Below are positions 20,978 to 31,641 of a stretch of DNA of 64,000 bases, piece by piece. Source of the DNA: Streptococcus australis (GTDB lineage Bacteria > Bacillota > Bacilli > Lactobacillales > Streptococcaceae). A model generated the notes under the pieces. The model did not search any database, was not told the DNA's origin, and saw only the letters and a list, made by a program, of their open reading frames with translations. The position numbers were made by a program, and so were the translations under genes. Every line of letters starts with the position of its first letter. Positions within the stretch are counted from its first letter, which is position 1. The DNA lies in the NCBI RefSeq assembly GCF_901543175.1, contig NZ_LR594040.1:1116001-1180000 (forward strand), in the 5' to 3' direction.

Positions 20978-23251
20978 ATGCGTTTTAATCAATTCAGCTA
21001 CTTGCCCGTTTCTCATTCGCAAGTTTTGCGCGAGTTATCCCAACTTGGTTTGAAGCTGGTACCAGAACAATCATCAAAAAAACAACTTGAACAATTTGTC
21101 CGCTGGAGTTTTTTCACTTATACCAATACCGATTATGCTCTATCCACCCTAGCTGCAGATAGAGAAACGGATCTACTAAGCTTCTTTCAGTCTGATAAAG
21201 AGTTGACAGCTGATATTTTCTACACAGTAGTTTTTCAACTTTTAGGATTTAGCTACCTTGTTGACTTTGAGGATGCCGAACAGTTCCGTAAAGAAACTGG
21301 TTTTCCTATTGTTTATGGAGATCTCATTGAAAATCTTTATCAGTTACTCAATACGCGAACCAAAAAAGGAAATACGCTCATCGATCAGCTTGTTAGTGAT
21401 GGACTCATTTCAGAAGATAATCACTACCACTACTTTAACGGTAAAAGCTTGGCAACCTTCTCTACTCATGATGTCATTCGTGAAGTCGTGTATGTCGAGA
21501 GTCGTGTGGATACTGATAAAGACGGACTCCCTGATTTAGTCAAGGTTAGCATTATTCGTCCACGTTATGATGGACAAGTCCCTGCTCTTATGACTGCCAG
21601 TCCTTATCACCAAGGCACCAATGATAAAGCCAGCGACAAGGCTCTCTACAAAATGGAAGGAGAGCTTGAGGTCAAACCTGCCCACACCATTGAGTTCGAG
21701 GAGCCTAAGCTGAATGTAGTCGAACCTCATGGTCAAGCAGAAGTCGTCTCAGAAGCTGAAGAAAAACTATCTCATATCAATAGTTCATATACTCTCAACG
21801 ACTACTTCCTTCCCCGAGGATTTGCCAATCTCTATGTATCGGGCGTTGGAACCAAAGATTCCCAAGGTCTCATGACCAATGGGGACTACCAGCAGATTGA
21901 GGCATATAAAAATGTCATTGATTGGCTCAATGGGCGTTGTCGTGCTTTCACAGACCACACGCGCAAGCGCCAAGTTAAGGCCAACTGGTCAAACGGCAAA
22001 GTCGCAACAACAGGAATTTCCTATCTAGGTACCATGTCCAATGGTCTTGCAACCACAGGTGTTGATGGCTTGGAAGTGATTATCGCTGAAGCAGGTATTT
22101 CCTCTTGGTATAACTACTATCGTGAAAATGGCCTAGTGACTAGCCCAGGTGGTTATCCAGGTGAGGATTTTGACTCACTTGCTGAATTGACTTACTCCCG
22201 CAATCTCCTAGCTGGTGACTATATCCGTGGTAATGAAACTCATCACGCAGACTTAGAAAAGGTAAAAGAGCTTCTTGATCGCAAGACTGGTGACTACAAT
22301 CAGTTTTGGTATGACCGCAACTATCTGCTCAATGCTCACAAGGTTCAAGCTGAGGTTGTCTTTACGCATGGTTCTCAGGATTGGAATGTCAAACCTCTTC
22401 ATGTTTACCAGATGTTTCATGCCCTTCCTAGCCATATCAATAAGCACCTCTTTTTCCATCATGGTGCCCATGTCTATATGAACAACTGGCAGTCGATTGA
22501 CTTCCGCGAGTCCATGAATACCTTGTTAAGTAAGAAATTGTTGGGACTTGACTCAGACTATCAACTTCCGACTGTTATCTGGCAGGACAATACCGAACCG
22601 CAAACATGGCAAAGTCTTGATGACTTTGGCAAGCAAGATGAACTGCATACCTTCTCTCTTGGTAATGAGGAAAAAGTGATTCAAAACCAGTATGATCAAA
22701 AAGATTTTGATCGTTATGGTAAGACTTACCAGACTTTCAACACAGAACTTTACCAAGGAAAAGCTAATCAGATCACCATTGACCTTCCAGTAAGTCAAGA
22801 CATTCACTTAAATGGGCGAGTGGAGCTGAAACTTCATGTCAAATCGAGTACAAACAAGGGCTTATTATCAGCCCAACTGTTAGAACTTGGACAAAAGAAA
22901 TATCTGCAGCCTTATCCAGCTGTTTTAAGTGCTAGAACCATTGACAACGGTCGCTACCACATGCTTGAAAATCTCTGCGAACTACCATTCAATCCAAGTG
23001 CCCAACGTGTCATCTCCAAAGGCTACCTTAATTTACAAAACCGAAGTGACCTCTTAAAGATTGACAATATCCAACCAAATGAATGGATGGACTTCAAGCT
23101 AGAGCTGCAACCAACTATTTACAAGCTGAAAAAAGGTGACACACTTCGCCTTGTTCTCTATACTACCGACTTTGAAATCACTGTCCGTGATAATACAGAC
23201 TATCACTTAACAGTCGATCTCACACAATCCTCCATCACCATCCCCTCATAA
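20978..23251 (+). CDS. pepX: X-prolyl dipeptidyl aminopeptidase
   Basis: A 757-residue cytoplasmic serine peptidase that removes X-Pro dipeptides from the N-terminus of peptides, for amino acid supply. The S15 catalytic core shows the nucleophile in [12 protein letters not shown] (Ser near 347), the Asp in [11 protein letters not shown] and the His in [13 protein letters not shown] helical N-terminal dimerisation domain and a C-terminal beta-sandwich flank the alpha/beta hydrolase domain. There is a strong ribosome site (aaaggagag). It is divergent from dnaE and 16 bp upstream of argR. Confidence 0.97.
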   Translation: MRFNQFSYLPVSHSQVLRELSQLGLKLVPEQSSKKQLEQFVRWSFFTYTNTDYALSTLAADRETDLLSFFQSDKELTADIFYTVVFQLLGFSYLVDFEDAEQFRKETGFPIVYGDLIENLYQLLNTRTKKGNTLIDQLVSDGLISEDNHYHYFNGKSLATFSTHDVIREVVYVESRVDTDKDGLPDLVKVSIIRPRYDGQVPALMTASPYHQGTNDKASDKALYKMEGELEVKPAHTIEFEEPKLNVVEPHGQAEVVSEAEEKLSHINSSYTLNDYFLPRGFANLYVSGVGTKDSQGLMTNGDYQQIEAYKNVIDWLNGRCRAFTDHTRKRQVKANWSNGKVATTGISYLGTMSNGLATTGVDGLEVIIAEAGISSWYNYYRENGLVTSPGGYPGEDFDSLAELTYSRNLLAGDYIRGNETHHADLEKVKELLDRKTGDYNQFWYDRNYLLNAHKVQAEVVFTHGSQDWNVKPLHVYQMFHALPSHINKHLFFHHGAHVYMNNWQSIDFRESMNTLLSKKLLGLDSDYQLPTVIWQDNTEPQTWQSLDDFGKQDELHTFSLGNEEKVIQNQYDQKDFDRYGKTYQTFNTELYQGKANQITIDLPVSQDIHLNGRVELKLHVKSSTNKGLLSAQLLELGQKKYLQPYPAVLSARTIDNGRYHMLENLCELPFNPSAQRVISKGYLNLQNRSDLLKIDNIQPNEWMDFKLELQPTIYKLKKGDTLRLVLYTTDFEITVRDNTDYHLTVDLTQSSITIPS

Positions 23252-23267
23252 AAGGAGTCAGCCTCAT

Positions 23268-23738
23268 ATGAATAAATCTGAACATAGACACCAACTCATC
23301 CGTGCGCTTGTAGCCAAAAATAAGATTCATACACAGGCAGAGTTGCAAGCTTTACTAGCTGAAAACGACATCCAAGTCACACAGGCTACTCTCTCACGCG
23401 ATATCAAAACCATGAATCTATCAAAGGTTCGCGAAGCAGATCATTCTTATTATGTTTTAAATACTGGTTCCATCTCCAAATGGGAAAAACGCTTGGAAAA
23501 CTATATGGAAGATGGCTTAGTCATGCTACGTCCTGTCCAGCATCAGGTTGTCCTCAAAACCTTGCCAGGCCTTGCCCAATCGTTTGGAGCTGTTCTCGAT
23601 GCTCTCAATTTTAAACAAATCATTGCCACAGTATGTGGTGATGACGTCTGCCTTCTTATCTGTGAAAATGCCGAAGAAGCACAGACTTGCTTTGAAATTC
23701 TTAAAAAATTTGCGCCACCATTTTTCTTCAATGACTAA
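23268..23738 (+). CDS. argR: ArgR/AhrC family arginine regulator
   Basis: A 156-residue transcription regulator. The N-terminal winged helix includes the family signature TQATLSRDIKTMNL (recognition helix). The C-terminal oligomerisation and arginine-binding domain includes LDALNFKQIIATVCGDDVCLLIC with the GDD motif. Streptococci have several ArgR paralogues and a number alone does not identify which one this is. It sits 16 bp after pepX, so it is probably co-transcribed, and it ends at a strong terminator. Expected targets are arginine synthesis or catabolism genes, none of which are in this window. Confidence 0.92.
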   Translation: MNKSEHRHQLIRALVAKNKIHTQAELQALLAENDIQVTQATLSRDIKTMNLSKVREADHSYYVLNTGSISKWEKRLENYMEDGLVMLRPVQHQVVLKTLPGLAQSFGAVLDALNFKQIIATVCGDDVCLLICENAEEAQTCFEILKKFAPPFFFND

Positions 23739-23744
23739 AAAATT

Positions 23745-23769
23745 CCCCGTGATGAATACAATCACGGGG
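23745..23769 (+). terminator. Terminator of pepX-argR
   Basis: A perfect 9-bp GC-rich stem (ccccgtgat / atcacgggg) with a 7-nt loop, just after the argR stop codon, followed by ttctgtttt. Confidence 0.92.
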
Positions 23770-23793
23770 TTCTGTTTTATCAATGTCGATAGG

Positions 23794-23967
23794 CTATTTT
23801 TCTTCTTTATCAGCCTTCTCATTGCTTTTTTTTTCTCGTGCTAATCTAAGAGCACGTTTGGGATTGAGACGATTAAACAATTCTTCTAGTTTCTTTTCAT
23901 TCCATACATCTGCTGCAGAAACAAAATTTCCATCTGCATCTCGGAATGATATCGGTTTATCTCCCAT
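23794..23967 (-). CDS. Small conserved streptococcal protein, 57 residues
   Basis: A short charged protein beginning MGDKPISFRDADGNFVSAAD and ending in a Lys/Glu-rich tail. No membrane segment and no recognised domain is apparent. It is supported by an aggag ribosome site 6 nt before the ATG and by its position 9 bp after the obgE stop codon, so it would be the last gene of the obgE unit. I recall a similar short ORF next to obg in pneumococcal genomes. Function is unknown. Confidence 0.75.
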   Translation of the reverse strand: MGDKPISFRDADGNFVSAADVWNEKKLEELFNRLNPKRALRLAREKKSNEKADKEEK

Positions 23968-23976
23968 ATCTGTCTC

Positions 23977-25287
23977 CTAGTCTACAAATTCAAACTCAAA
24001 TTTACCGATTCGAACCAAGTCTCCATCCTTAGCTCCACGCGCACGAAGGGCTTCATCTACCCCCATACCACGTAACTGACGAGCAAACTTCATGACAGAC
24101 TCATCACGGTCAAAGTTAGTCATGTTAAAGAGTTTCATGAGTTTTTCACCAGAAAGCACCCATGTCGCATCATCATCACGACTAATCTCAAAGGCTTTTT
24201 CTTCCTCATCCAAGCCATAGTAAGCTTCTTCTTCCATATCGGATTCATCATAAATCGGAAATTCTGGAGTCTTGTCCAACAATTCAGCTGTCGCATCCAA
24301 AAGAGTAGCCAAACCTTGCTTAGTCAATCCAGAAATAGGGAAGATAGCTGGAAGTTCCTCGAACTCGTCGTAGTTTGCAGCCAACTTTTCCTTGAAAGTT
24401 TTAAGATTTTCCTGACTTTCAGGCATATCCATCTTGTTGGCTACGATGATCTGCGGACGTTCCATGAGACGAAGGTTGTATGATTCCAACTCTTTATTGA
24501 TAGCAAGGTAATCTTCGTAAGGATCACGACCTTCGCTAGCCGACATATCGACGATATGAAGGATGACTCGAGTGCGTTCAATATGACGAAGGAACTGAGT
24601 CCCCAAGCCGACACCCTGGCTAGCTCCCTCAATCAAACCTGGCAGGTCCGCTACGGCAAACGATTCACCTGACTGGGTACGAACCATCCCAAGATTTGGG
24701 ACAATTGTCGTAAAGTGGTAGGCACCAATCTTTGGTTTGGCTGAAGTAATGACACTAAGCAGAGTTGACTTTCCAACAGATGGGAAACCTACCAGACCGA
24801 CATCCGCCAAGATTTTTAATTCTAGTTGCAACTCACGTTCTTGACCTGGCTCCCCATTCTCAGAAATCTCAGGTGCAGGATTTTTTGGTGTCGCAAAACG
24901 GATGTTTCCTCGACCACCTCGACCACCATGGGCCACGATAAATTCTTGACCATGTGCAATCAAGTCTGTAATGACTTTACCTGTTTCTGCATCACGTACA
25001 GTCGTTCCTTGTGGTACGCGAACACGAAGATCTTCTGCACCACGTCCATGCATTCCTTTAGTCATTCCTTTTTCACCAGATTCGGCCTTGAAATGACGGT
25101 TATAGCGGAAATCCATCAAGGTACGCAAGCCTTCGTCCACAACGAAAACGACGTTACCTCCACGTCCACCATCACCACCCCAAGGACCGCCATTCGGGAC
25201 ATACTTTTCACGGCGAAAGGCAACCATGCCATCGCCACCATTACCAGCCTTGACCTTGATCTTGGCTGTATCTAAAAACATACTCAT
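23977..25287 (-). CDS. obgE: Obg family GTPase (ObgE/CgtA)
   Basis: A 434-436 residue essential GTPase acting in 50S ribosome assembly and (p)ppGpp-linked stress control. The N-terminal glycine-rich Obg fold (about 1-158) has repeats such as [14 protein letters not shown] and GGRGGRGN. The G domain carries [19 protein letters not shown] and [10 protein letters not shown]-terminal OCT domain (about 355-430) ends [11 protein letters not shown]. Two ATG codons 6 bp apart compete: 25287 has the better-spaced gagaag ribosome site, while 25281 gives the conserved [13 protein letters not shown] start. It is followed by a short conserved ORF. Confidence 0.96.
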   Translation of the reverse strand: MSMFLDTAKIKVKAGNGGDGMVAFRREKYVPNGGPWGGDGGRGGNVVFVVDEGLRTLMDFRYNRHFKAESGEKGMTKGMHGRGAEDLRVRVPQGTTVRDAETGKVITDLIAHGQEFIVAHGGRGGRGNIRFATPKNPAPEISENGEPGQERELQLELKILADVGLVGFPSVGKSTLLSVITSAKPKIGAYHFTTIVPNLGMVRTQSGESFAVADLPGLIEGASQGVGLGTQFLRHIERTRVILHIVDMSASEGRDPYEDYLAINKELESYNLRLMERPQIIVANKMDMPESQENLKTFKEKLAANYDEFEELPAIFPISGLTKQGLATLLDATAELLDKTPEFPIYDESDMEEEAYYGLDEEEKAFEISRDDDATWVLSGEKLMKLFNMTNFDRDESVMKFARQLRGMGVDEALRARGAKDGDLVRIGKFEFEFVD

Positions 25288-25357
25288 ATTTTCTTCTCAC
25301 TTTAAAAAGGACTGGAAAATCCAGTCATTAGTTATTGTTTCTATCTTAGCAACTTGC

Positions 25358-25492
25358 TTAGAATCTGCTAAAAGCTCCAAGCGCTGTCGCAAAGATACCA
25401 GCAAGGGTTACAAACAACATAATTAGCACGACAAAAAGCGTTACTTTTTCAAACATTGTTTTTTTACGTTTTCCATTATCTCCAAAAGCCAT
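25358..25492 (-). CDS. DUF4044-type small membrane protein, 44 residues
   Basis: A 44-residue protein, MAFGDNGKRKKTMFEKVTLF and onward, with a basic N-terminus and one membrane helix (about 18-39). The pattern matches the short DUF4044 family common in streptococci. An aaggag ribosome site lies 6 nt before the ATG. It sits between the PspC-domain gene and obgE on the same strand. Role unknown. Confidence 0.78.
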   Translation of the reverse strand: MAFGDNGKRKKTMFEKVTLFVVLIMLFVTLAGIFATALGAFSRF

Positions 25493-25535
25493 CTGGACTC
25501 CTTTTTATTTCTCTTTGTTCTATTCTAATTCTCTT

Positions 25536-25727
25536 TTAATATTCGCTAGAAACAGGCGCAATTGCCCACAAAATCAAGTAAGCAAGTACCCCTGCCCCAT
25601 AACAAAAGGCAAGAACACCCCAAATCACACGGACAATGGTAGGGTCAATATCAAAATAGTGGGCTACACCTGCGCAAACGCCTCCAATTTTTTGATCTCT
25701 ACCACTTCTCATAAATTTTTTTGCCAT
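25536..25727 (-). CDS. PspC domain membrane protein
   Basis: A 63-residue protein made of one PspC domain (KIGGVCAGVAHYFDIDPTIVRVIWGVLA), as in the N-terminus of phage shock protein C, with two closely spaced hydrophobic stretches. PspC proteins sense or relieve envelope stress and can act as small modulators of kinases such as LiaS; which applies here is not shown. The ribosome site is gggag. It lies 22 bp after the glycolipid synthase gene, consistent with an envelope-related operon. Confidence 0.88.
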   Translation of the reverse strand: MAKKFMRSGRDQKIGGVCAGVAHYFDIDPTIVRVIWGVLAFCYGAGVLAYLILWAIAPVSSEY

Positions 25728-25749
25728 ATTTTATTCTCCCATATTTTTA

Positions 25750-27066
25750 CTAATCTCTCCAGTAATCCCGGATGCTAGACAATTGCTTTTTAGAAGCCTT
25801 TAATATTCGTTTGGACTCTTTAACTGGAGCTGAAACAGCCTGCTGAGGTAGGTACAAAATAGTTTTTAAGAATCGCTGTGTCATGGGTTCGTCGCCACGC
25901 AGTTCCTGCTCAAATTTATTTGAAATCATCGCATCGAGATAAAACTCATGAACTCGTTTCCCAAAATTCTCAGCCGAAATCTCATACAACTTGTCAGCCA
26001 ACTTCTGCTCATCCATATCTGGAGTGGCGATCAAGGCCTCCAAGATTGCACCAGCAAGATCATGCTCTCCATAGTAGAGGGTTCCAAACATTTTGTCACT
26101 GATCAGATTATCCAGATAAGGATTGCCATGAGCAATGACAGGCGTTCCACTTGCTAAACTCTCTAGATAAGTTAATCCTTGGGTTTCACTAGTAGAGGCA
26201 GAGATGAAGAAATCTGCAGCCTTATAGTATAAGGCTGTCTCACTTGGAGGAATCATACCTGTAAAAATCACATGTTTTTGCAGGTTTAATTTCACTGCTT
26301 GCTCTTTCAGACTGTCCAGATAGGGACCGTCACCAGCAACAACAAGTTTCACCTTGTCTTCTTCTTTCAAAACCTCAGAAAAAGCATTTAGGACTGCCTG
26401 GATATTCTTCTCATAAGAAATACGTGAAAGGCTCAGCAACATTTTCTCGCCTTCCGGAATGCCTAACTTCGAACGAAGTTCTTTCAAGTTTTCCTCTTTG
26501 ATCTCAGGGCGTTCAAATTTAGCTAGCTCAATGCCAGTTGGGATAACACGCTTTTCAACCTTGACTTTGTATTTAGATAAAAGATCCCGAACAATCTCAC
26601 TAGGACAAATCACGCCATCTACATCATGAAGGAAGCCACGCACCAAATATTTTACCATACTCGGACGAATTAGCATGCCCTTAGCAATGTAATGTACATA
26701 GTCTTCATACTGGGTATGGTAGGTATGGATAACAGGAATTTTCAATTCTCTTGCAATCCAAATCCCTAGCAAACCTAGTGAAAACTCTGTTTGGGTATGA
26801 ATGATATCCAGCTGATACTGTTTGGCAATTTCAAGCGCCTTTGTAAAACCACGATAGGCAAATCGTCGATCTTTAAATGCAAAGAAAGGGACACTCGGAA
26901 TGCGAATAATTTGCCAATCCTCGTATCGATTCACGTCTTTATCAGTTGTTGTAAAGATAAAAACTGCATGCCCTTGCTTCTCAAGCTCTGTCTTCAAGGT
27001 CCGAATACTAGTCGCGACCCCGGAAACTTGAGGAAAATAGGTATCTGTAAATAAACCAATTCGCAT
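25750..27066 (-). CDS. GT4 glycosyltransferase, alpha-monoglucosyldiacylglycerol synthase type
   Basis: A 438-residue GT-B fold glycosyltransferase of family 4. The N-terminal acceptor domain begins RIGLFTDTYFPQVSGVATS with FPQVSG as the loop motif. The C-terminal donor domain has LSLSRISYEKN, VAGDGPY and the EX7E motif in SETQGLTYLESLASG. A C-terminal basic, amphipathic stretch suits peripheral membrane binding. It resembles the pneumococcal enzyme that makes alpha-glucosyl-diacylglycerol, the substrate for CpoA. The ATG is 8 bp after the cpoA stop codon, so the two steps are encoded together. The order is cpoA first, glucosyltransferase second. Confidence 0.9.
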   Translation of the reverse strand: MRIGLFTDTYFPQVSGVATSIRTLKTELEKQGHAVFIFTTTDKDVNRYEDWQIIRIPSVPFFAFKDRRFAYRGFTKALEIAKQYQLDIIHTQTEFSLGLLGIWIARELKIPVIHTYHTQYEDYVHYIAKGMLIRPSMVKYLVRGFLHDVDGVICPSEIVRDLLSKYKVKVEKRVIPTGIELAKFERPEIKEENLKELRSKLGIPEGEKMLLSLSRISYEKNIQAVLNAFSEVLKEEDKVKLVVAGDGPYLDSLKEQAVKLNLQKHVIFTGMIPPSETALYYKAADFFISASTSETQGLTYLESLASGTPVIAHGNPYLDNLISDKMFGTLYYGEHDLAGAILEALIATPDMDEQKLADKLYEISAENFGKRVHEFYLDAMISNKFEQELRGDEPMTQRFLKTILYLPQQAVSAPVKESKRILKASKKQLSSIRDYWRD

Positions 27067-27074
27067 AGATTACC

Positions 27075-28118
27075 TCACTTTTTGCCTAGAGCCGCCTGCT
27101 CCCGATAGAACTTCAACCAGATTTCCAATAAATGCTCCTCGGAATACTCTTTAGAAATCTCTCTAGCTTTTTCTTTCAAGTCTTTCAACTTTTCAGGATG
27201 ATCTTTGTATTCGAGAATGGCTTCTCTCATCTCTGAAACATCACTTGTCGCACGATAATTCCCTTCGAGAATGACCTTGTATAGATCTAAATCCCTCAAC
27301 ATAATCGGCGCTTCACAACTTGCTGCCTCTAAGATGGTCATAGGGAATAGTTCGTTATAACTTGGTAGCAAGAAGAGATCCGCTAAAGCGTAGAGCTCCC
27401 GCATTCGCTCTGGAGGAACAATACCTGGGAAAATTAGATTTTTAGGTGGATTGTCCATGATTTTTTTATAGCGTTCATAACCATCTGTCATCCCGCCAAA
27501 TGAAAAACCACCAGCCCAGATAAAAGTAATTTCTGGCAATTCCTCCGCAAGGCGGATAAAGTCATCAATACCTTTACGTTTCTGAACCTGACCTGCACCG
27601 ACAACAACAAACTGATCCTCAGCTAAGTCCATTTCCTGACGAAGTTTTGCTACTTGGTCAGCTGGCAGTGGATGCCATTTTTCCTTATTTACAAAGTTTG
27701 GAATATAGGTTACTTTTTCACGTGGAATACCAGCTGCCACCAAATCCTCGATAAACATGGGATTGACCACCACCAAGTGTTCCATTCGGTTGTAAAATGA
27801 AAAAACATAGCGTTTGATAATTCCCTTTAAGAAAAATGGAATTTTCAAACTCCCCTCAAGCGTATCAGGCAAAAAATGCACATAGCCAATTTTTCTCCCA
27901 GATCGCTTCTTTTGGAATGTAGATAAATAATAAGGGAAATCAATGGTATGAAAGTGAGTTACATCTGCCTCAACAGGAAGATTCTCCGTAACAATTAACT
28001 GATCTTGGGCATCACGATGTAGGAGACGTACCAACTCACGGTAGGCTCCTGATACTCCCTGACCAGCCACTTTTTCACTTGAACTTAGCATATTAATACG
28101 CAATTTTTCGTTTTCCAT
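27075..28118 (-). CDS. cpoA: GT4 glycosyltransferase CpoA, galactosyl-glucosyl-diacylglycerol synthase
   Basis: A GT-B glycosyltransferase of about 347 residues that adds the second sugar to glucosyl-diacylglycerol; in pneumococcus cpoA mutations alter glycolipid composition and piperacillin susceptibility. Visible parts: SSSEKVAGQGVSGAYRELV near the start, VVGAGQVQKRKGID, and the donor-site motif in PSYNELFPMTILEAASCEAP (EX7E). The start is set at the ATG at 28118 because an ATG 9 bp upstream overlaps the -10 box and cannot be transcribed in full; orthologues may instead begin at the LRIN codon. No ribosome site exists, so translation may be leaderless. Confidence 0.9.
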   Translation of the reverse strand: MENEKLRINMLSSSEKVAGQGVSGAYRELVRLLHRDAQDQLIVTENLPVEADVTHFHTIDFPYYLSTFQKKRSGRKIGYVHFLPDTLEGSLKIPFFLKGIIKRYVFSFYNRMEHLVVVNPMFIEDLVAAGIPREKVTYIPNFVNKEKWHPLPADQVAKLRQEMDLAEDQFVVVGAGQVQKRKGIDDFIRLAEELPEITFIWAGGFSFGGMTDGYERYKKIMDNPPKNLIFPGIVPPERMRELYALADLFLLPSYNELFPMTILEAASCEAPIMLRDLDLYKVILEGNYRATSDVSEMREAILEYKDHPEKLKDLKEKAREISKEYSEEHLLEIWLKFYREQAALGKK

Positions 28119-28125
28119 ACCATTC

Positions 28126-28134
28126 ATTATACCA
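28126..28134 (-). promoter_or_regulatory. Extended -10 promoter of cpoA
   Basis: TGGTATAAT on the minus strand lies exactly 7 nt before the ATG at 28118. The surrounding bases are nearly the same as at ylxM. It places the transcription start at or next to the start codon. Confidence 0.7.
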
Positions 28135-28230
28135 TTTTATTTCCAGAAAATCAGCAAAAGAAAGAAGAGACCAAAGGAAAAAGAAGGAGATTTCCTCATT
28201 TTCCAATCGTCTCTCACATTTTTCTACTGT

Positions 28231-28560
28231 TTATTTAATTCCTAGCGCGATACGTGCATAGCGACTCATTTTTTCAACAGTCCAAGCTGGATACCAGACC
28301 AATTTAACTTCGGTATTAGTTACCTCAGGCACATCTGTCATCGCATCATATATCTGGTCTGTCAAAAGGTCAGCCAGTGGGCAGCCCATAGTCGTCAAGG
28401 TCATATCAATTTCAGTGTGACCTGTGTCCCCATCAAAACGAATTTCATAAATCAAACCTAAATTGACAATATCAATTCCCAACTCAGGGTCGATGACTTC
28501 TTCCAAAGCATTTAAAATGCGTGTTTTGATCGTTTCAATTTGCTCTTCTGTATAAGCCAT
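28231..28560 (-). CDS. MIP18/PaaD family iron-sulfur cluster assembly protein
   Basis: A 109-residue DUF59 (MIP18) protein beginning MAYTEEQIETIK. The family motif EVIDPELGIDIVNLGLIYEI and the single conserved Cys in TLTTMGCPLADLL are present. Such proteins (SufT and relatives) assist Fe-S cluster maturation. The start is placed 33 bp inside the longest frame because of a gagg ribosome site 4-8 nt upstream that lies directly after the rpoD stop codon. It is the third gene of dnaG-rpoD-MIP18. Confidence 0.88.
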   Translation of the reverse strand: MAYTEEQIETIKTRILNALEEVIDPELGIDIVNLGLIYEIRFDGDTGHTEIDMTLTTMGCPLADLLTDQIYDAMTDVPEVTNTEVKLVWYPAWTVEKMSRYARIALGIK

Positions 28561-28573
28561 ATTCATCCTCACT

Positions 28574-29683
28574 CTAATCTTCAATAAAATCACGAAGGGG
28601 CTTGCTGCGACTTGGTTGACGCAATTTTCTCAAAGCCTTGGCCTCGATCTGACGGATACGTTCACGAGTTACGTTAAAGACTTTACCAACATCCTCAAGG
28701 GTGCGCATTTTCCCATCGTCCAAACCAAAACGAAGGCGCAAAACGTTTTCTTCACGGTCTGTGAGAGTATCCAAGACTTCATCCAACTGCTCACGCAAAA
28801 CGATTCGAGTCGTGTAGTCTACAGGATTTTCAATCACTTCGTCTTCGATAAAATCCCCAAGATGGCTATCGTCCTCTTCACCAATCGGTGTTTCAAGAGA
28901 TACTGGTTCTTGAGCGATTTTTAGGATTTCACGCACCTTGTCAGGTGTCATATCCATACGCTCAGCGATTTGTTCAGGAGTTGGATCTTGACCCAATTCT
29001 TGAAGGAGATTTCGCTGTTCACGGACAAGCTTGTTAATCGTTTCAACCATGTGAACAGGAATACGAATGGTACGAGCCTGATCAGCGATGGCACGAGTGA
29101 TTGCCTGACGAATCCACCAAGTTGCATAAGTAGAAAACTTAAAGCCTTTTGAATAGTCAAACTTGTCCACGGCCTTCATCAAGCCCATGTTTCCTTCTTG
29201 GATCAAGTCAAGAAACTGCATGCCACGCCCTACGTAGCGCTTAGCGATGGAAACCACCAAACGAAGGTTGGCTTCCGCAAGACGTTGTTTAGCTTCGATA
29301 TCACCTGCTTCAACAGCTAGGGCCAATTCTTTTTCCTCTTCGTTGGTCAAGAGAGGAACGACTCCGATTTCCTTCAAATACATACGGACAGGGTCATTAA
29401 CCTTGGCAGAGGTTGAGCCAATCAAATCCTCATCACTGAGTTCTGGTTCTTCTTCTGCACTAAGAACACGCGCACTTGGATTTCCTTCGTTGTCTGTGAT
29501 AGAAATTCCAGCATCCTGAATCCGTTGCAAAAGGTCTTCAATACCGTCTGCATCTAGGGTAAAAGGAATAACCAGACTTGAATTGATTTCATCATCTGTT
29601 GCTGTTCCTGTTTTTTTGTGGTTACGGATAAAGTCTGCTACTTGCACATCAAATGTCGTTACTTCTTTTTGTTTTGTTGCCAT
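28574..29683 (-). CDS. rpoD: Primary sigma factor RpoD (SigA)
   Basis: A 369-residue housekeeping sigma-70 factor. Region 1.1 is short. Region 1.2 contains [11 protein letters not shown], region 2 has the core-binding/-10 recognition block [19 protein letters not shown] and [13 protein letters not shown], region 3 has [12 protein letters not shown], and region 4 ends with the -35 recognition helix [18 protein letters not shown]. It starts 2 bp after the dnaG stop codon, and the ribosome site lies in the end of dnaG. This is the macromolecular synthesis operon order of Firmicutes without rpsU. Confidence 0.98.
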   Translation of the reverse strand: MATKQKEVTTFDVQVADFIRNHKKTGTATDDEINSSLVIPFTLDADGIEDLLQRIQDAGISITDNEGNPSARVLSAEEEPELSDEDLIGSTSAKVNDPVRMYLKEIGVVPLLTNEEEKELALAVEAGDIEAKQRLAEANLRLVVSIAKRYVGRGMQFLDLIQEGNMGLMKAVDKFDYSKGFKFSTYATWWIRQAITRAIADQARTIRIPVHMVETINKLVREQRNLLQELGQDPTPEQIAERMDMTPDKVREILKIAQEPVSLETPIGEEDDSHLGDFIEDEVIENPVDYTTRIVLREQLDEVLDTLTDREENVLRLRFGLDDGKMRTLEDVGKVFNVTRERIRQIEAKALRKLRQPSRSKPLRDFIED

Positions 29684-29685
29684 TA

Positions 29686-31446
29686 TTACTCCATTCTTCT
29701 CTTTTGGGAAATCAATCGTTGCAATTCTTCCAAGGCTGTGTCTGTATCTCCTACATGACTAGCTTCCTGCACTTTCTTTTTAATTCGTAAGTTGTCCTTG
29801 CTGAGGAGGGCACGGTTACGAGTCGCTTCTACTTCTACTAGCTCCTGAGGAGACATCTCAGCTGGCAAATCTAAACCAAGAACATGGTACCAGGCATTTT
29901 CAACCTCAGGAGTCTGATGAGAAAGTTCCTCTGATCCGATTTCTCCCTCTACATTTAATAATTCGTAAAGAATCTGAAATTCTGGGGTATCAAAGAAAAA
30001 ATCTTCTCTTAATCTGTAGTCATTTAACACAACTGGATTTTCAGCCATCCTATAAAGGAGATGAGCCTCTGCTCTCATAACTGCTGTCAGTTGTCGCGTC
30101 ACAGGTAAACTAATCGCTACTGGAGGTTGCTCCTCTTTGACTCTTTCCTGCCTTTGAACAATCCGACTTTCATTTACAATCTGTTCTACTTGCTGGTAAT
30201 CAAAGGAAGGTAGGTTATCCGCCAGAATGTGGATGTAAGAATTCTGGGCTGTGATCGACTTTTCTTTGGCGATTAAGGGCGCAATCTTTTCAATGAATTC
30301 GATTTGCGCTTGCAAGTTATCACTATTCTCAGGTTTGAGTTGGTAAATATAGAACTCTATGGGACTGATACGTGTCTTGGTTAAGAGGTAGGCTAGGTCT
30401 TCAGCAGAATTCTTTTGTAAATACTCATCTGGGTCCATGGCATCAGGTACTCGGACAACTTCCACTGAGAAATCTTTTAATTCTTCCAGAGCTTTGGCTG
30501 TCGCTGCCTGTCCTGCCTTGTCACCATCATAGCTGAGAACTATCTTTTTGGTGAAGCGTTTGAGGTGATCAACATGTTCCTTGCTCAGAGCTGTCCCCAT
30601 GGAAGCTACAGCATTTTCTATACCAGCACGGTAGGCCGCGATAACATCCATGAAACCTTCCATCAGATAGAGTTCTGTGATCTTACCCGTTCCCTTTTTA
30701 GCCTTGTCCAAATGATACAATTCGTAACTCTTGTTAAAAATTGCAGTGGAACGACTATTTTTGTACTTGGCAGTCTGATTATCTGTTTCTTGCCAAATAC
30801 GACCTGAAAAGGCAATGACCTGCCCCTTGTCATTGGTCAAAGGAAAGATGATACGTCCAAAAAAAGTATCATAAAATTGATTGTCATCTGACAAATAAAA
30901 CAAACCAGAATCCAATAAATCCTTTTCTTCAAACTTGCCAGATAAACGTTGGTAGAGATAGTTTCTCTCGGCTGGAGCCAGTCCAATCTGAAAGTGCTTC
31001 AAAACCTCATCCGTCAATCCACGTTTGTAGAGATAAGCCCTTGCTTCTTCTCCCATCTTGGTCGTCATGAGGATTGCATGATAAAAGCGTGCAGCTTCTT
31101 CATGCATATCATATAGAGCTTGATGAGGAGAAAGCTGTTGAGGACGAGACTGAATAGGCATGGCTAGTTGAATACCGACGCGCTCACCTAAGAGCTGAAC
31201 GGCTTCCATAAAGGACACACCTTGGTATTCTTCGATGAACTTAAAGACATCTCCTGAGCGCCCACAACCGAAGCAATGATAAAACTGCTTGTCTTCAACA
31301 ACGTTAAAAGAGGGGGTCTTCTCACTATGAAAAGGACAGAGCCCTAAATAGTTCCGTCCAGCCTTTTGTAAAGAAATCACGTCACCTATGACTTCCACAA
31401 TGTTGGCATTGTTTTTGATTTCTTCAATGACTTGCTTGTCAACCAT
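29686..31446 (-). CDS. dnaG: DNA primase
   Basis: A 586-residue primase making RNA primers for replication. The N-terminal zinc finger has [11 protein letters not shown] and CFGCG. The catalytic TOPRIM core has the Glu in [11 protein letters not shown] and the acidic pair in LSYDGDKAG. The C-terminal helicase-binding domain follows from about residue 450. The ATG of [14 protein letters not shown] is chosen because a ggagg ribosome site lies 8 nt upstream and 586 residues is the family length in streptococci; an upstream in-frame start would add five residues. Operon with rpoD. Confidence 0.97.
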   Translation of the reverse strand: MVDKQVIEEIKNNANIVEVIGDVISLQKAGRNYLGLCPFHSEKTPSFNVVEDKQFYHCFGCGRSGDVFKFIEEYQGVSFMEAVQLLGERVGIQLAMPIQSRPQQLSPHQALYDMHEEAARFYHAILMTTKMGEEARAYLYKRGLTDEVLKHFQIGLAPAERNYLYQRLSGKFEEKDLLDSGLFYLSDDNQFYDTFFGRIIFPLTNDKGQVIAFSGRIWQETDNQTAKYKNSRSTAIFNKSYELYHLDKAKKGTGKITELYLMEGFMDVIAAYRAGIENAVASMGTALSKEHVDHLKRFTKKIVLSYDGDKAGQAATAKALEELKDFSVEVVRVPDAMDPDEYLQKNSAEDLAYLLTKTRISPIEFYIYQLKPENSDNLQAQIEFIEKIAPLIAKEKSITAQNSYIHILADNLPSFDYQQVEQIVNESRIVQRQERVKEEQPPVAISLPVTRQLTAVMRAEAHLLYRMAENPVVLNDYRLREDFFFDTPEFQILYELLNVEGEIGSEELSHQTPEVENAWYHVLGLDLPAEMSPQELVEVEATRNRALLSKDNLRIKKKVQEASHVGDTDTALEELQRLISQKRRME

Positions 31447-31574
31447 ACACAATACCTCCATCTTATCATAGTTTCACGTAAACTAGTATAGCTTATTTCT
31501 GAAAAAAAGTAAACCATTTCATACGCTTTCCGTAATTCTCTTTACCTTATTTTTCTTGATAGAAAGGGAAGATA

Positions 31575-31610
31575 AAAAACTCAGAATCACTTCTGTGTTT
31601 CTAAGTTTTT
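31575..31610 (-). terminator. Terminator of the T-box-controlled ABC transporter operon
   Basis: Stem aaaaactcagaa / tttctaagttttt with one mismatch and an 11-nt loop, about 30-65 bp past the ATPase stop codon. It also separates this operon from dnaG, whose promoter lies elsewhere in the 195-bp gap. Confidence 0.7.
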
Positions 31611-31641
31611 CTTCTCTATTTTTGATGAACGATTCTCTACT

